Assembly (NCBI GenBank): GCA_903813345.2
Contig: CAIIXF020000001.1
Coordinates: forward strand, 22,151,915-22,215,914
Source: Owenia fusiformis
Taxonomy: Eukaryota; Annelida; Polychaeta; Sabellida; Oweniidae
Length of the DNA: 64,000 bases
Reading direction: 5' to 3'
Shown here: positions 61,715 to 64,000 of the stretch, in pieces
Numbering within the stretch: the stretch's first letter is position 1
How the letters are laid out: each line of letters begins with the position of its first letter
The notes under the pieces: model-generated
The model's database searches: none
Told to the model about the DNA's origin: nothing
The model's input: only the letters and a program-made list of their open reading frames with translations
Translations under genes and position numbers: made by a program

Positions 61715-64000
61715 GTTTGATACCATTACACTAATTGATTTAGTAGACAGTCTTGTTAAAACCTTATTATTAGTAATTCACCATGGAAATTCTTATATTT
61801 TACATTTAGCAAAGTTCATATTTATCATTCGTTTAAAAAATCGAATCAACATTGTGTAAATGATACATGTACAATGTACATCACACTGATCACTTGTCAA
61901 GATTCAGTGACAAAATCAGTCAAACAAAATACTGCAAAAACCTCTTTTCAAATAAAATAGAGAAAGATAAAACTTTTCATATTAACTGATATTGGATAGC
62001 CGAGGACGATTTGAAAGGTAATTTTTTCTTTAAATATGTTTTAGCTGGTAAAAATGAAGATTGAATTGATCAATTTCAATTAGAAATTCAGTTTTTGAAT
62101 TGGTTTATAGAGTGACCAGATCAGCTTGACCTTGGAGTTTTAACATAGGCCATCAATTTCACTTCCAAATATGGAAGGTGCAAAAATTGAGCTGTCAATC
62201 AAATATTGACCTGCACGGAAAATATTTAAATTTCACTAATTGTTCATCTGGCGTTTTCTTCTGCGAACCAGAGAATTGAAATTACTGAGCAACACTCAGA
62301 ATGTAACTTATTTTTTGATGAATGTATATTTATTTTTTATCATATTTGTATATTATCACAGGTCAGTGTGACCTGTTTCAGCATTAATGAGAAAATATTG
62401 AGATTATGTATTTCTCTCTAGCGTAGCTAGGGTGAGGCAAACAGACAAGGCGCTTGCCAACGCTCGTTTAACAGGTTTGGAAATATTTTTCGCCTCGTCG
62501 CAGGATCTGGCCTCGTCGCTTTTTCTTCCTGGCTACGTCAATGCTTCTACATATGTAGCATAAAACGAAAGGAATCAAACTCCATTAACGAAACAATGTA
62601 TCATCATCGCTTAAAATTAAAGATTGATTAAAACTTATTCTACAGTGTAGACTTGAATATATTATCATCAAGATAAAAACATTTCATTCCCAAACACCTG
62701 ACTTAACTCTCTGGATAGTCATGGTGATCGCTATACACGGGTTGTCATCGAAAAATTTGTCCAGCTTGATGGAGCATGCTCTTTTTCATAAAAACACTAA
62801 GAAAACTCTAGGATGAAGAAATAATTTAATTTAATTTCTTCATCCTAGGAAAACTTCACAAATTATTTTTAACTCATATGTTTCGTTATCCCAAAGGAAA
62901 TTAACTACTCCATGCAATGAGTATATCATTTGCGGATAACATTCACTACTGTTTGAATAATGCTAGGCGTAAAAGTTATTGAAAACGGCGCCAGAGTATA
63001 TCATAGTCTGAAATATTTTTATGAAAAATATTTAATTTTTTTGTCCAGCTTGATAGAGCACTTTTTTATAAAAAAATAATCAATATCTAATTCTCATTAA
63101 TGCCTTCAGAGTTATGGTGCAAACATATATAAATATTATAATGTCACTACATCGTGCCATTTAAAAGTAAAACAAGAAATTGTACATTTTAGAGTATGAT
63201 ACTCTGGCGCCATTCAGATCCATTTGAGTTGCTCATAGTAGGTTAATCCGGTAGCAGACAGCTTTTTGAGTTGCATTCGCGAATATATATTCTTATATTT
63301 TTTCGAAAATCTGAAAATTAAGTCTTCGACTTTAGGTCACAGGAATGAAGATGATCACATTTGCATGTGGTAGTTTTAGCCAATTCAACTACGAAGACTC
63401 AAAGGGCATCATTATATTTGAAGAACATAAACGAAAAACGCACTGTCTAAATCAGCCTACCCTTTGCATTCGTTCGACCTCACTTCTTAATTTTAAGAGA
63501 GCTCCGTCTTCAGGTACTGTAGTTCATAACTATGAATGTTCTAATACACCCCATGCAGACAGATCGCCTAAAATTACATTCGTAGGATGTGAGACATTCA
63601 CCAGGAAAGTAGAAACATTTTGTCACCCATGATGCAAATTAATAGTTTACTGCTTAATAAATGATGAATGACAGTCGTCATATTAAGTACTATAAGTATG
63701 AGAATAGCATACTGTCTTGATATTTCAAGGTAACTCGTTCGAAAATGATGACGGTTGAAATGACGATGTAAAGATAAGACCGCAAAAAATATTTGTAGAT
63801 TTCTTTGAAAAACTAAGGAGTATACATCTCATATTGAAATTTTCAAAACGGAAAAACATGTATAAATAGTAAGGTGTGACGGTCCGAATCCCCCTGGTAG
63901 CATTAACATTAAGTCAAACATTTTAATATTTGAAACCCAACTATTATTCAAACGTATGATCGGACATAAGTATGATGTGTACTTCAATACCATATTAATA
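61715..64000. repeat. 2,684-bp tandem duplication, copy 2 (cut by window end)
   Basis: Matches 59031-61316 with only about six substitutions noticed by eye and no indel, so very recent. It includes a second copy of the 95-codon frame (63345-63632) and of the left arm of the inverted repeat (from 63608). Confidence 0.97.

Overview
This is a eukaryotic window: AT-rich, intron-dense and full of short inverted-repeat transposons and minisatellites, with no bacterial features. It holds four spliced conserved animal genes and one intronless gene. Intact CCM2-type and ICAP1-type genes, together with the repeat content, suggest a non-insect aquatic invertebrate (lophotrochozoan or invertebrate deuterostome). 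The exact lineage cannot be read from the sequence. Family assignments rest on recalled homologue sequences and on exon joins whose reading phases all agree; no database search was run.

Layout. (1) 741-14044, minus strand: a TTC39C-like TPR protein, 13 coding exons, with the last exon beyond base 1. A PF03407-type glycosyltransferase gene (5379-6746, plus) is nested in its intron 9. (2) 14512-18344, plus: ITGB1BP1 (ICAP-1), 4 coding exons, divergent from TTC39C with 467 bp between the start codons. (3) 18345-25504: a convergent intergenic region of transposon relics and an 81-bp minisatellite. (4) 25505-45206, minus: CCM2 (malcavernin), 11 coding exons. Its 11-kb intron 2 contains a 6.6-kb decayed piggyBac element. 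(5) 45207-50533: a divergent intergenic region, probably containing a CCM2 5' UTR exon. (6) 50534-56596, plus: TMEM68, 8 coding exons. (7) 56597-64000: non-coding, ending in a recent 2,684-bp tandem duplication that carries a large hairpin.

Functional links. ICAP-1 and CCM2 are both PTB adaptors of the KRIT1/CCM pathway (ICAP-1 binds integrin beta-1 tails and KRIT1; CCM2 binds KRIT1 and MEKK3). Here they are adjacent and convergent, although they are unlinked in human.

Most unusual observation. Two minisatellites in two different genes are built from copies of a real splice junction. The 26-bp array in TTC39C intron 12 repeats the last 18 nt of exon 12 plus the first 8 nt of the intron, giving about 30 decoy 5' splice sites. 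The 74/72-bp array in front of CCM2 exon 4 repeats the last 20 nt of intron 3 plus about 54 nt of exon 4, giving about ten decoy 3' splice sites. A third array starts 20 bp after the TTC39C exon 13 donor.
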